DNA of 64,000 bases, from positions 25,683-89,682 of the forward strand of contig NZ_KB904735.1 in assembly GCF_000380165.1 (NCBI RefSeq), read 5' to 3'. A program made the position numbers and the translations under genes. Each line of letters starts with the position of its first letter. Position 1 is the first letter of the stretch. This document shows, piece by piece, positions 44,814 to 54,470 of the stretch. This DNA comes from Wenjunlia vitaminophila DSM 41686. GTDB taxonomy: Bacteria > Actinomycetota > Actinomycetes > Streptomycetales > Streptomycetaceae. The notes under the pieces are model-generated. The model searched no databases, had not been told where the DNA came from, and worked only from the letters and a program-made list of their open reading frames with translations.

Positions 44814-45044
44814 ACGAGCACGTCAACCGGATGCCCCGCTGCCAGCTTCCGCATTCCGCCCGGGCGCGGTATTAGCCCGGCGGGTGGCGGGGGGACGACG
44901 AGACGGAGGGCTCGGGCGTCCCTGTTGGGCCATCAGGTCGATGGTGAACCCCCGAGGGGTGGTCGTGACCCTCGTGGCGTTACCCCGACGCGTTCTCCGG
45001 ACACAGGTGATGATCACACCGTTGTTCCTGGCTGGAGTTCGCGT

Positions 45045-46556
45045 ATGCGCCTGCTGCTGGTCCATCCGAGTGCCCTGATGTACTCGGAGATCTTCCTCCG
45101 GCTCGAGCCCCTCGGGCTGGAGCGCGTGGCCGGTGCCGCCCGCGACGCGGGCCACGAGGTCCGTGTCCTCGACCTGCAGACGGAACCCCCCGCCGCGCTC
45201 GCACGGGCCGTCGCCTCCTTCCGCCCCGAGGCGGTCGGTGTCTCGCTCAACTACCTGGCGAACATCCCCGAGGCCATCGGGATCGCCCAGCAGGCCAAAC
45301 GGATCGTGCCCGGCGCCTTCGTCTTCTTCGGCGGCCACAGCGTCTCCTTCGTCGCGGACGAGGTGCTCGAACAGGCCGACGGCGCCGTCGACGCGGTCGT
45401 CCGGGGCGAGGGCGAGACCGCCGTGGGCCCCCTCCTCGAGGCCGCCGCCGACGGTGACGTTACGGCAGCGCCTGGGGTGGTGACCCGTGAGGGCCGCGGC
45501 CCAGCCCCGCGGATGCTGCACAGCATCGACTCGCCCCGCCCCGCGCGTGACCTGCTGCGACACCGGCGCCGCTACTTCATCGGGGAACTCGACCCGTGCG
45601 CCTCCATCGAGTTCACCCGGGGCTGCCCCTGGGACTGCTCCTTCTGCTCGGCGTGGACGTTCTACGGGCGCAGCTACCGCAAGGCGTCACCGGACGCGGC
45701 AGCCGAGGAGATGGCGAGCATCCGCGAGCGGAACGTGTTCATCGTGGACGACGTCGCCTTCATCCGCCCCGAGCACGGCGACGCCATCGCCGCCGAACTG
45801 GAACGCCGCCGCATCCGCAAGAGGTACTACCTGGAGACCCGGGCCGACGTCCTGCTGCGCAACACGGAGGTGTTCGAACGCTGGCACCGGCTGGGTCTGA
45901 AGTACATGTTCCTGGGGATGGAGGCCATCGACGCCGAGGGCCTCGACCTGTACCGCAAGCGGATCAGCCCGGACGAGAACTTCCGCGCCCTGCGGACGGC
46001 CCGCAGGCTGGGCATCACGGTCGCGATCAACCTGATCGTCGATCCCTCCTGGGACGAGGAGCGTTTCCGCGTCGTGCGGGAGTTCGCGCTGTCCGTGCCG
46101 GAGATCGTCCACCTGACCGTGATGACCCCCTACCCCGGCACCGAGGTCTGGCACACCGAGTCGCGCCGGCTCACCACCCGCGACTACCGGCTCTTCGACA
46201 TCCAGCACGCCGTCGTTCCCACCACCCTCCCGCTCGACCTCTTCTACCGCGAACTGGTCCGCACCCAGGCCGTGATCAACCGCAAACACCTCGGCCTGCG
46301 CACGGCGCTGGGCGCGGCCCGCGTCCTCGGCGGCAACCTCGTCCGCGGCCAGACCAACTTCGCCCGCATGCTGTGGCGCTTCAACGACGTCTACAACCCG
46401 CGAAGGCAACTCGCCGACCACAGCCGCCCTGTGCGGTACGAACTGCCGCTGCCCCGGCCCCTCGACGTCGGCGACCGACGCCAGCTCTACGTCCACACCA
46501 GGCCCGCTCCCCGCGGCACCGCCGCGGCCCGACGCGACCAGCAGCCCTCCGGGTAG
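45045..46556 (+). CDS. hpnR: Hopanoid C-3 methylase-like B12-binding radical SAM enzyme
   Basis: The 503-residue protein has an N-terminal cobalamin-binding domain (MRLLLVHPSALMYSEIF, residues 1-140), then a radical SAM domain with the cluster cysteines Cys194, Cys198 and Cys201 in CPWDCSFC, and a C-terminal extension. The opening, length and domain order match HpnR, which methylates hopanoids at C-3 using SAM and methylcobalamin. Other radical SAM methylases are possible. GGAG lies before the ATG. No other hopanoid gene is in the window. Confidence 0.75.
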   Translation: MRLLLVHPSALMYSEIFLRLEPLGLERVAGAARDAGHEVRVLDLQTEPPAALARAVASFRPEAVGVSLNYLANIPEAIGIAQQAKRIVPGAFVFFGGHSVSFVADEVLEQADGAVDAVVRGEGETAVGPLLEAAADGDVTAAPGVVTREGRGPAPRMLHSIDSPRPARDLLRHRRRYFIGELDPCASIEFTRGCPWDCSFCSAWTFYGRSYRKASPDAAAEEMASIRERNVFIVDDVAFIRPEHGDAIAAELERRRIRKRYYLETRADVLLRNTEVFERWHRLGLKYMFLGMEAIDAEGLDLYRKRISPDENFRALRTARRLGITVAINLIVDPSWDEERFRVVREFALSVPEIVHLTVMTPYPGTEVWHTESRRLTTRDYRLFDIQHAVVPTTLPLDLFYRELVRTQAVINRKHLGLRTALGAARVLGGNLVRGQTNFARMLWRFNDVYNPRRQLADHSRPVRYELPLPRPLDVGDRRQLYVHTRPAPRGTAAARRDQQPSG

Positions 46557-46716
46557 GGCGCCGCACGCCGTCGGAAGCCGTCGGAGCCCGCCGCGGTCGT
46601 CCGCACCTCCAGGACCACCGGCCGTCCCGCGCACGCCCCCCGGGGGGAGGGGGAAAGCGACGGCTCGCCGGAGCGGGACCGCACACGGAGGACCGCCGCC
46701 GAAGGAGGCCACCAGG

Positions 46717-47268
46717 GTGGGACCGGAGAGGGACGGGCGGGACGACGGCCCCTGGCCGGGCCGGGCCGCGGTGGCGGCGCGGCTCTTCGTGCTGTCGGCC
46801 GCCCTGTTGACGGCCGTCGGTGCCCTGGGGCAGGCGATCGGCTGGACGACGCTCACCAGCACCCTGGGACCCACCGCGTACCTCGTCCTCGTCCACCCCG
46901 ACAGCGTCACCGCCCGGGTGCGCAACGCGGTGCTCGGCCACGGTGCCGCCCTGGCCTGCGCCCTCGCCTGCCTGGCCGGGTTCGACCTGTGGGACCACCC
47001 GCCCGTCACCGTGTCGAACGAGGCCCCCTGGCCCCGGATCGGTGCCCAATCCTTGGCCGTCGGCGGCACCCTCGTCCTGCTGACCCTGCTGCGTGCCCAC
47101 CACCCGCCCGCGGCGGCCACCGCCCTGCTGGTGGCCTCCGGCATCTCCCGGCCCGGCCCCCCGCTGTACGGCCTGCTGGTCGGCCTCGTCCTCACCGTCG
47201 TCCTCGCCCCGGCGCTCGCCCGGCTCCCTCCGTTCCGGAGCCGGACGGCGCGGGAGCACGCACCCTGA
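46717..47268 (+). CDS. HPP-family membrane protein
   Basis: The 183-residue protein has four or five hydrophobic segments (AALLTAVGALGQAIG, LVLLTLLRAHHPPAAATALL) and the family's HHPP motif near residue 128. HPP-family proteins have been linked to nitrite transport in cyanobacteria and plants; the role here is unknown. GAAGGAGG is seven bases before the GTG start. It stands alone, ahead of the subtilase gene. Confidence 0.78.
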   Translation: MGPERDGRDDGPWPGRAAVAARLFVLSAALLTAVGALGQAIGWTTLTSTLGPTAYLVLVHPDSVTARVRNAVLGHGAALACALACLAGFDLWDHPPVTVSNEAPWPRIGAQSLAVGGTLVLLTLLRAHHPPAAATALLVASGISRPGPPLYGLLVGLVLTVVLAPALARLPPFRSRTAREHAP

Positions 47269-47405
47269 CACCGCGGCAGGACCCGGCGGCCCGGGCCGCC
47301 GGCGGCTCCCGGCCGTCCGCGACGATCCCGCGCCGCCGTGCAACCCCCGGGGGCACAGCGGGAGTACGCAGGGGCGAACGGTCCGTACGAGGGACAGGTA
47401 TCGCC

Positions 47406-50400
47406 ATGAGACCAAGACATCCACGCCGTCGGTACGCGCTGCTGATCGCGGCGATAGCGCTGGCCACCGGCGCCACGGCCACCCCCGCGGTCGGGGAGGA
47501 CACCGGTGGGCCAGCGTCCGCCGGCGACAGGCCAGGGGGAAAACCGGCCGGGACGCACACGGTGACGCTGATCACCGGCGACCGGGTAACGCTCACCACC
47601 GAGAACGGCAGCAAGGGCCTGACGATAGAGCCGGGGGAGGGCAGGAAGGACGTCGGGTTCGTCCGCAGTGTCACCGGCGACCGGGTCACCGTGCTGCCGT
47701 CGGACGCCCTCGCCCTGGTCCGGCAGGGCCGGCTGGACGAGCGGCTCTTCGACGTCCAGGGACTCGTGGCCATGGGCTACGACGACGCGTCCCGCTCCAC
47801 GCTGCCGCTGATCGTCGGCTACGCCCAGGGCACCGCGGGCAGCCAGGCCCGCGCCGCGCTGGACACGGGCCGATCCGGCCCGGAACTGCGCAGCATCCGG
47901 GGGCAGGCCGTCGCCCCGGCCAAGGTCCGTGCCGAGGACTTCTGGGCCTCGGTGACCGAGGACGGCACCACCGCCAGGGCCAGGGGCAGCGCGGGACAGC
48001 GGACCCTCGCCCCCGGGGTCTCCCGGATCTGGCTCGACGGCGTGGTCCGCGCGGACCTCGACCGCAGCGTCAACCAGATCAAGGCCCCGCAGGCGTGGAG
48101 CAGCGGCCTCACCGGCAAGGGGGTGCGGGTGGCGGTCCTGGACACCGGGATCGACGCGGAACACCCCGACCTGACCGACGCCGTGTCCGACTCCCGTGAC
48201 TTCACCGGCAACCCCGCCGGTGTCGCCGACGGCTCAGGGCACGGCACCCACGTGGCGTCGATCATCACCGGCAGCGGGGCGGCGGCCGACGGCACGTACG
48301 TCGGGGTGGCCCCGGACGCCCAACTGCTGGTCGGCAAGGTCCTCACCGACGACGGCTGGGGCACGGAGTCACAGATCATCGCCGGCATGCAGTGGGCCGC
48401 GGACAGCGGCGCCGACGTGGTCAACATGAGCCTGGGCGCCGGGCCCACGGACGGTACCGACCCCATGGCCCAGGCGGTCAACGCGCTCACCGCGTCGTCC
48501 GACACGCTGTTCGTGGTCGCCGCGGGCAACGACGGCATGCCCCAGGCGGTGTCCACCCCGGCGTCCGCCGACGCCGCGCTCGCGGTCGGCGCCGTCGACC
48601 GCGACGGCGTCCTGGCCGGCTTCTCCAACCGCGGCCCCCGGGTGCGCGACCACGCGGTCAAACCCGAGATCACCGCCCCGGGGACGGGCATCGTCGCCGC
48701 GCGGGCACAGGGCACCGAACGCGGGGAGCCGGTCGGTGAGCACTACACCGCGCTCAGCGGCACCTCCATGGCGACCCCCCATGTGGCCGGGGCCGCCGCC
48801 ATCCTGGCGCAGCAACACCCCGACTGGTCGGCGGACCAGCTCAAGGCGGCTCTGACCAGCAGCGCGGAACCCCACGCCGGGAACGACGTGTTCGAGCAGG
48901 GCACCGGCCTCGTCGATGTCGCCAGGGCCGTCGGGCAGCCCGCCCACGCCAGTCCCAGCACGGTGTCCACGGTGCTGCCCTGGTCCCAGAGCACGCCCGC
49001 GACCAGGACCGTGACCTACCACAACGACGGGGACACACCGCTGTCCCTGGACCTGGCGCTGGACGTCACCGATGACCAGGGCAACGCCGCGCCGGTCTAC
49101 GCCCTCGACGGCACCTCGGTCACCGTGCCCGCGCACGGCACCCTCCAGGTGCCGCTGACCACGCGGCCCGACGCGGTGACCCCCGGCACCACCTACCGCG
49201 GGACCCTCACCGCGCGGGGCGCCGACGGCACCGTGATCCGCACGGCGCTGAGCCTCCTGGCCCAGCGGGAGACGTACCCGGTGACCCTCGACGTCATCGA
49301 CCGCGCCGGCAACCACGACGGCGGGTACGGGTACCTCCTCGTGGACGTCGAGCACGCGGAGAGCATCCCGTTCGAGGAGCGGGACGGGGCGTTCGTCGGC
49401 GACGCGCCGCCCGGCACCTACAGCCTCCTGGTGTTCAGCTACTCGGGAGGAAGCGTCACCCTGATCTCCGAGGAGGTGACCGTGGGCAAGGCCCCGTTGA
49501 CCCTGACCGCCGACGCCCGCCGGGGTGTGCCGGTCACCACCACCGTGGACAGCGCCGCCGCCAGGCCGACCGTCCGGCACATCGGTGTGAGCGAGACGAT
49601 GAACAACGGCAGCCTGGTCGAGAACACCGCCTACGCCTTCGACGACCAGCCGCTGTACGCGGTGCCCAGCACCGCGCCGGTGACGTCACGACCGTTCACC
49701 TTCCTCTACCTCGCGACCCTCGCCGACCCGCTGGACACCCCGGGCCGGCGCCTGTACAACCTGGCGTTCGCCCACGACGACGCCGTCCCCGCCACCCCGC
49801 GCTTCACCGCGCACGACAAGGACCTGGCCCAGGTCCGGGCGAGGTACCACTCCGCGGAGCCCGGCACCGGCAGCCGCAACAACCTCGTGTCCTTCCGTGG
49901 GAGCGGGTTCAGCAGCGGCGGTTTCTACGACGTCGCCGCGCCCGGCGAGGCCACCGAGTACTTCACCCCCGGGCCCGACTTCACCTGGGACCACCGGTCC
50001 AGCTCCCTCCCCGGGTGGTTCGGCGGCAGCCCGCCCAGGACCTACGCGGCCGGCGGGCGGTACGTGGAGAACTGGAACGCCGCCGCGTTCAGCCCCTGGG
50101 TCGAGACCGCGCGCTGTGCCGACATGCTGGTCGCGCACGTGTACCCGGCCAGTCCCTCAGGACGTGGCAACGTCGGCGGGACCGACCGCGCCGACACCAC
50201 CAGCCACCTCACCCTGCTCCGCGACGGCCAGGAGGTCGCCGCCAGCGACGACCCGTCGGGGTACCTGGTCGCCGAGAAACTGCCCGACGCGTCCGCCCGC
50301 TACGCCCTCAAACTGGACTACCGGCACGGGGCGCCGTCGTTCCCGCTGTCCACCAGGGTCGCGACGGAGTGGGGCTTCTCCTCGGCGAAGGGCGACTGCG

Positions 50401-50741
50401 ACGCGGAGCTGTCCCTGCTCAACGTCAAGTTGGACGGCGCCTTCCGGCTGGACAACAGCGCGCCGGCCAACAGCTCCTTCCCGCTCACCCTCACCGGGGA
50501 GCACCAGACCACGTCCGACCCGGTCGCCCTGACCGGCGCCACCGTGCAGGCGTCGTTCGACGACGGACGCACCTGGACCGCCGTCCCCACCGAGCAGACC
50601 CGCAACGGTGCGTTCCGCGCCGTCGTCCCCGCGCCGTGCGGTGAACAGCAGACGGGCTTCGTCTCGCTGCGCACCACCGCCCGGGACGGGCAGGGCAACA
50701 CCGTCAGCCAGGAGGTCATCCGTGCCTACAAGGTGCGCTAG
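47406..50741 (+). CDS. Secreted S8 subtilisin-like peptidase, 1111 residues
   Basis: A signal peptide (MRPRHPRRRYALLIAAIAL, cleavage near 30) and propeptide precede the catalytic domain. The triad is Asp246 in LDTGID, His279 in GHGTHVAS and Ser454 in GTSMATPH; NMSLGAG and AAGND are also present. After residue 510 come about 600 residues of beta-sandwich repeats, and no cell-wall anchor is seen. It is an exported peptidase, likely calcium-dependent and self-processed. Its stop codon TAG is part of the CTAG at the edge of the MITE, so the present C-terminus may have been set by that insertion. Confidence 0.92.
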   Translation: MRPRHPRRRYALLIAAIALATGATATPAVGEDTGGPASAGDRPGGKPAGTHTVTLITGDRVTLTTENGSKGLTIEPGEGRKDVGFVRSVTGDRVTVLPSDALALVRQGRLDERLFDVQGLVAMGYDDASRSTLPLIVGYAQGTAGSQARAALDTGRSGPELRSIRGQAVAPAKVRAEDFWASVTEDGTTARARGSAGQRTLAPGVSRIWLDGVVRADLDRSVNQIKAPQAWSSGLTGKGVRVAVLDTGIDAEHPDLTDAVSDSRDFTGNPAGVADGSGHGTHVASIITGSGAAADGTYVGVAPDAQLLVGKVLTDDGWGTESQIIAGMQWAADSGADVVNMSLGAGPTDGTDPMAQAVNALTASSDTLFVVAAGNDGMPQAVSTPASADAALAVGAVDRDGVLAGFSNRGPRVRDHAVKPEITAPGTGIVAARAQGTERGEPVGEHYTALSGTSMATPHVAGAAAILAQQHPDWSADQLKAALTSSAEPHAGNDVFEQGTGLVDVARAVGQPAHASPSTVSTVLPWSQSTPATRTVTYHNDGDTPLSLDLALDVTDDQGNAAPVYALDGTSVTVPAHGTLQVPLTTRPDAVTPGTTYRGTLTARGADGTVIRTALSLLAQRETYPVTLDVIDRAGNHDGGYGYLLVDVEHAESIPFEERDGAFVGDAPPGTYSLLVFSYSGGSVTLISEEVTVGKAPLTLTADARRGVPVTTTVDSAAARPTVRHIGVSETMNNGSLVENTAYAFDDQPLYAVPSTAPVTSRPFTFLYLATLADPLDTPGRRLYNLAFAHDDAVPATPRFTAHDKDLAQVRARYHSAEPGTGSRNNLVSFRGSGFSSGGFYDVAAPGEATEYFTPGPDFTWDHRSSSLPGWFGGSPPRTYAAGGRYVENWNAAAFSPWVETARCADMLVAHVYPASPSGRGNVGGTDRADTTSHLTLLRDGQEVAASDDPSGYLVAEKLPDASARYALKLDYRHGAPSFPLSTRVATEWGFSSAKGDCDAELSLLNVKLDGAFRLDNSAPANSSFPLTLTGEHQTTSDPVALTGATVQASFDDGRTWTAVPTEQTRNGAFRAVVPAPCGEQQTGFVSLRTTARDGQGNTVSQEVIRAYKVR

Positions 50742-50919
50742 GGCCTGTCTGATAAATCCCGCCTGGGTCGTGACGCCTGGCACGCACGCTCGCTGTCGTT
50801 GTCGGGATCGTCCATGTACGCCCAGTACGAGGACGACCCTCCGCCTTGCGATCGCACGCACCAGACGCCGCGACCCCCGCCCTCCGGGCGGACTGCGCCA
50901 CTCATCAGACAGGCCCTAG
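50738..50919. repeat. MITE-like element, complete copy
   Basis: A 182-bp element begins and ends with the inverted repeat CTAGGGCCTGTCTGAT. The flanking CTAG on both sides fits a 4-bp CTAG (YTAR) target duplication, as made by some IS5-family transposases; the family is inference. It has no coding capacity. It is about 95 % alike, in reverse orientation, to the copy at 61661-61841, so both moved fairly recently. It carries the stop codon of the subtilase gene at one edge and received an IS481 insertion at the other. Confidence 0.8.
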
Positions 50920-51884
50920 CTGTATTGACCTGAAGCGTTGTTCGCGCGGCTGATTGGTGGGTGGCCGCCGAGTGCGGTGTGGCAACGGTGGTGGTTGTAG
51001 TTGTGCAGGAAGTCTGTCAGGGCGGCGGTTCGTTCGTCGTTGCTCGCGTAGGGTCGCAGGTAGGCCCACTCCTCCAGCAGGGTGCGGTTGAAGCGTTCGA
51101 CCTTGCCGTTGGTCTGTGGCCGGTAGGCCCGGGTGAGCTTGCCGGCCGCGCCGAGGTCGGCGAGCGCCTGCCGCCAGGCGAAGCTTTTGCGGTAGGGCCA
51201 GGCATTATCTGTCAGGACACGCTCGATGCGTGCAACGCCGCAGGTGGCGAAGAAGGCCGCGGCACGGGTCAGGAAGCCCGCACAGGTGGCGGCCTTCTCG
51301 TCTGGGTGAACCTCGCTGTAGGCGAGGCGGCTGTGGTCGTCCACAGCGGAGTGGATGTAGTCGAAGCCAGTGGTGCGGCGGCGGTCGGGGCAGGCGGCAC
51401 GGCCGTGGACGCGCCAGCCTCCGCCGTCGGGAATGCGGCCCAGTTTCTTGACGTCCACGTGGAGGAGTTCGCCGGGTCGGCCGCGTTCATAGCGGCGGAT
51501 GACCTGGCCGGTGGGCCGGTCCAGGAAGGACAGGCGGTTCAGGCCGTGCCGGGCCAGGACCCGGTGGACGGTGGAGACAGGCAGGCCCAGGATCGGCCCG
51601 ATGCGGGCCGGGCCCAGCTTGCGCTCTCGCCGAAGGCGACAGACCTGTTCCTCCACTGCTGCCGGCGTCCGGTGCGGCGTGCTGTGAGGTCGGCTGGGAC
51701 GGTCATGCAGGCCGGCTTCGCCCTCTGCCCGCCAACGACGCAGCCACTTGTGAGCCGTGGGCCGCGAGATGCCCATCTCAGCCGCCACGTGCGCGACAGG
51801 ACGGCCGGAACGAACACGCTCGACCAACAGCCGCCTGCCGTGAACAGTCAGCCGGGCATTACGGTGGGACACGAAGACCTCCAT
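50916..51884 (-). CDS. IS481-family transposase
   Basis: The 322-residue protein has two N-terminal helix-turn-helix segments (HVAAEMGISRPTAHKWLRR; LGLPVSTVHRVLARHG) and an rve integrase core. The catalytic Asp (LHVDVKK), Asp (VLTDNAWPY) and Glu (GKVERFNRT) are all present, so the enzyme should be active. The ATG at 51884 is preferred to one 30 bases upstream. The stop TAG is not in the element: it is the CTAG of the target site, so the frame closes at the junction with the host DNA. Confidence 0.93.
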   Translation of the reverse strand: MEVFVSHRNARLTVHGRRLLVERVRSGRPVAHVAAEMGISRPTAHKWLRRWRAEGEAGLHDRPSRPHSTPHRTPAAVEEQVCRLRRERKLGPARIGPILGLPVSTVHRVLARHGLNRLSFLDRPTGQVIRRYERGRPGELLHVDVKKLGRIPDGGGWRVHGRAACPDRRRTTGFDYIHSAVDDHSRLAYSEVHPDEKAATCAGFLTRAAAFFATCGVARIERVLTDNAWPYRKSFAWRQALADLGAAGKLTRAYRPQTNGKVERFNRTLLEEWAYLRPYASNDERTAALTDFLHNYNHHRCHTALGGHPPISRANNASGQYS

Positions 51885-51972
51885 GTGGTGCGTTCCTAGA
51901 CAGCTCCACCACATCGGAGGTCTTCACCATGATCAAGTCCGACAGGCGTTAACAACGCTCATGACCAATACA
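50921..51972. mobile_element. IS481-family insertion sequence, complete
   Basis: Imperfect terminal repeats TGTATTGACCTGAAGCGTTGTT (left, 22 bp, split here as TGTATTGACC and TGAAGCGTTGTT) and its partner starting TGTATTGGTC at the right end match at 17 of 22 positions. CCTAGC flanks both ends (50915-50920 and 51973-51978): a 6-bp target duplication with the NCTAGN core known for IS481. The 1052-bp element contains one intact transposase gene on the minus strand. It inserted in the CTAG at the right edge of the 50738-50919 element. Confidence 0.88.
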
Positions 51973-52043
51973 CCTAGCCGCGCCCGGCACCCGCACCGCC
52001 GGTGACGCGCAGGCGGGCCCGCGCCGCGGGCCCGCCGCAACCC

Positions 52044-54356
52044 TCACCGACCGTCCGGCGCTGACCCCTCCTCGCCCAGCAGCCTCCGGCGTTGCGCGAC
52101 CGCCCACCCGTAGGAGGGGTCAGCCCCCACGGCCCGGGTGAGATCGGCCAGCGCCTCCTCCCGCCGCCCCAGCGCCTCCAGGGCCAGCGCCCGACTGCCC
52201 AGCGCCCACACGTAGCCCGGGTCCAGCGCGAGCGCCCGGTCGTACTGGGCGACGGCCTCCCCGTGGCGCCCCAGCATCCGGTAGACCTCACCCCGCTCGC
52301 CCGGGACGCCCGGGGTGTCGGGCTCCAACTCCTCCGCCCGCTCCAGGTCGTCCAGGGCCCCCCTCGGGTCCCCGAGCCGGCTGCGCACCCGGGCCCGCCG
52401 CACCAGGGCCCACGCGTAGTCGGGGTGGAGGTCCAGCGCCCGGTCCAGGTCCGACAGGGCGTCGTGCTCCCTGCGCAGCAACGCCCTGGTCTGGCCCCTG
52501 CCGGCCAGGGCCAGCGGGTCGTCAGGATCGGCCGCCACGGCCCGGTCGAGCTGTTCCAACGCCTCCTGGTACCGGCCGGCCCTGCGGTACGTCTCCCCGC
52601 GTTCCCGGACGACCCACGGCGCGTCCGGCTCCCGTTCGGCGCAGCGGTCCAGCGCGGTCAGCGCACGCTCGGTGTCGCCCCGCGCCCGGAAGACCACCGC
52701 CCGCCCGAAGTGGGCGCGGGTGAGCTCCGGGTCGAGTTCCAGGGCCTGGCGGAAGTCGGCCAGCGCGGCGTCGTACCCGTTCAGCGACCGGTGCTGCCAT
52801 CCCCGCACGACCAGCGCTCGCGCCCGGTCCACGGCGTCCAGCGGCGCCTCCGCGAGCAGCAGCCCGAGGAGGTCCACGCTCCGCCGTCGCTCGTGGACCA
52901 GGGTGGCCAGGGCCCGTTGGCCCCACTCCCGCAACGTCTGCGCGTCGGCGTCCTCGCCGGCCTCGAGCAGGACCCACGCCCAGCGTCTGGCCGCCGGCTG
53001 CCCCGCGCCGCAGGCGGCGATCCCCTCGCGGAGCACCCCGGGCAGCGCTGCCGACGGCCGGGCGCACAACCGGTGGTACAGCTCCTCCAGCCGCAGCTCG
53101 CGCCACTCCTCCTGCTTCCACGCCTCGGCCGGCCCCGTCTCGTGGAGGGCGGCCCGGCCCGCCTGCGCGAAGGTGTCCGCCAGTCGGGTGTGCAGCTCGG
53201 CCCACCGACGCGGTGAGGTGTTGCGCAGCAACCGCAGCATGGGAACCCGGACCACGTCGTGGTACTGCCGACGACCGGGGTGCCCGCTGACGAACGGCAG
53301 GGAGCACAGCCAGGCGAACAGCTCCGGGGCGTCGTTGCCCACGGCGACCCGGAAGACGTCCTCGTCCAGCCGCCGCGGCAACGCCCCGGTCAGGGCCGCG
53401 GACCGGCGCACCGGGTCCTGCTCCCAGCGCAGGAAACGCTCCACCGCCGTCGCACTGGCGTCATCGCCCGCGCCGGGGTTCTCCGCCAGCGTGGACACCA
53501 GCACCGGCAGTCCGTGCGACAGCCGCAGGACGTCCCGCACCACCTGCTCGTCCCTGACCCCCCGGGCGGTGAGCAGGTCCCGCGCCTCGGCGTCGGTGAA
53601 CGGCCCCAACGGCACCTGGGTGACCGCGGCGCCGAGGTGGGCCCACCCGCCCGGGTCGGGCGGACGCTGCCCGGCCAGCACGAAGACCAGGTTGGCCGGC
53701 AGCGGCTCGTGGTGCCCGCCGGTCAGCAGCTCCCGCAGCCACGGATCGAGGAACGGCTGGGTGCGCTCGTAGGTGTCGAAGAACAGCACGATCCACGGCA
53801 CCCTGGCCGCGGCCCGGGACAACCCCTTGACCAGCGGCGGGGTCAGGGCACTGGCCGGGTCCACCACCAGGGCGGCGTCCCCGGTGTCGCGTGGCCGCCC
53901 GCTCCGTGGGGCGCTGACCAGGCCGGCGCCCGGAGCGAGGGCCGCGCCTGCCGCGGACGGCCCACCGTCCGTGTCGACCAACGCCGTGGAGCCCGTCTCC
54001 AGGCGGTGCCGCCGGTACGTGGCGAGCGTTCTGTCCAGCGCCGTCAACGGGTGGCCCTGCTCGGCGAACTGGGAGCCGATCGTGGACAGCACCTCGGGGA
54101 CGTCGCTCGCGGTCTCGTCCACCAGGGCGGTGAGCGCACCGTGCTCGTGGCGAGCCAGGTCGGCCATCCGGCGCAGCAGGAACGTCTTGCCGACCCCGGC
54201 GTCGCCGTGCACGTACAGCAGGGACCGGTGGTTCGGGTCCCCGGCGGGGACCTGGAGGTTCCGGGTGAACACGGCCAGCTCGGCCTGCCGCCCGACGAAC
54301 CGCTGCTGGCGGCGTTGCCGCGCCAGCTCGCGCGTCGACGGCCGTGCCCGCGCCAT
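52044..54356 (-). CDS. AAA-16/STAND-like ATPase with C-terminal TPR repeats
   Basis: The 770-residue protein opens with FVGRQAELAVF and an NTPase domain: Walker A GDAGVGKT at 51-58, a Walker B-like WIVLFFDTYE near 200, and a helical region after it. About eight tetratricopeptide repeats fill residues 480-760 (for example YDAALADFRQALELDPELTRAHFGRA, spaced 34 residues; shown in part). This layout is that of STAND signalling NTPases, which oligomerise on sensing a ligand, but no effector domain is attached. GGAGG precedes the ATG. It lies right beside the IS481 element. Confidence 0.82.
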   Translation of the reverse strand: MARARPSTRELARQRRQQRFVGRQAELAVFTRNLQVPAGDPNHRSLLYVHGDAGVGKTFLLRRMADLARHEHGALTALVDETASDVPEVLSTIGSQFAEQGHPLTALDRTLATYRRHRLETGSTALVDTDGGPSAAGAALAPGAGLVSAPRSGRPRDTGDAALVVDPASALTPPLVKGLSRAAARVPWIVLFFDTYERTQPFLDPWLRELLTGGHHEPLPANLVFVLAGQRPPDPGGWAHLGAAVTQVPLGPFTDAEARDLLTARGVRDEQVVRDVLRLSHGLPVLVSTLAENPGAGDDASATAVERFLRWEQDPVRRSAALTGALPRRLDEDVFRVAVGNDAPELFAWLCSLPFVSGHPGRRQYHDVVRVPMLRLLRNTSPRRWAELHTRLADTFAQAGRAALHETGPAEAWKQEEWRELRLEELYHRLCARPSAALPGVLREGIAACGAGQPAARRWAWVLLEAGEDADAQTLREWGQRALATLVHERRRSVDLLGLLLAEAPLDAVDRARALVVRGWQHRSLNGYDAALADFRQALELDPELTRAHFGRAVVFRARGDTERALTALDRCAEREPDAPWVVRERGETYRRAGRYQEALEQLDRAVAADPDDPLALAGRGQTRALLRREHDALSDLDRALDLHPDYAWALVRRARVRSRLGDPRGALDDLERAEELEPDTPGVPGERGEVYRMLGRHGEAVAQYDRALALDPGYVWALGSRALALEALGRREEALADLTRAVGADPSYGWAVAQRRRLLGEEGSAPDGR

Positions 54357-54470
54357 TGGCGTTCCCCTCCCAGGTTCCCCGGCCAGTGTGCCAGCCGGGC
54401 CACCGGGCCGGGGCGATCCGCCGGCGGCCGACGGTGGGTCACGCGGTCGGACGGCGGTGCCGACCCGCGG

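Noticed and set aside
43773-45044. Upstream extension of the radical SAM frame by 424 residues
   Set aside because: This region is antisense to the MFS gene; the HpnR-type start MRLLLVHPSALMYSE and the GGAG site are at 45045.
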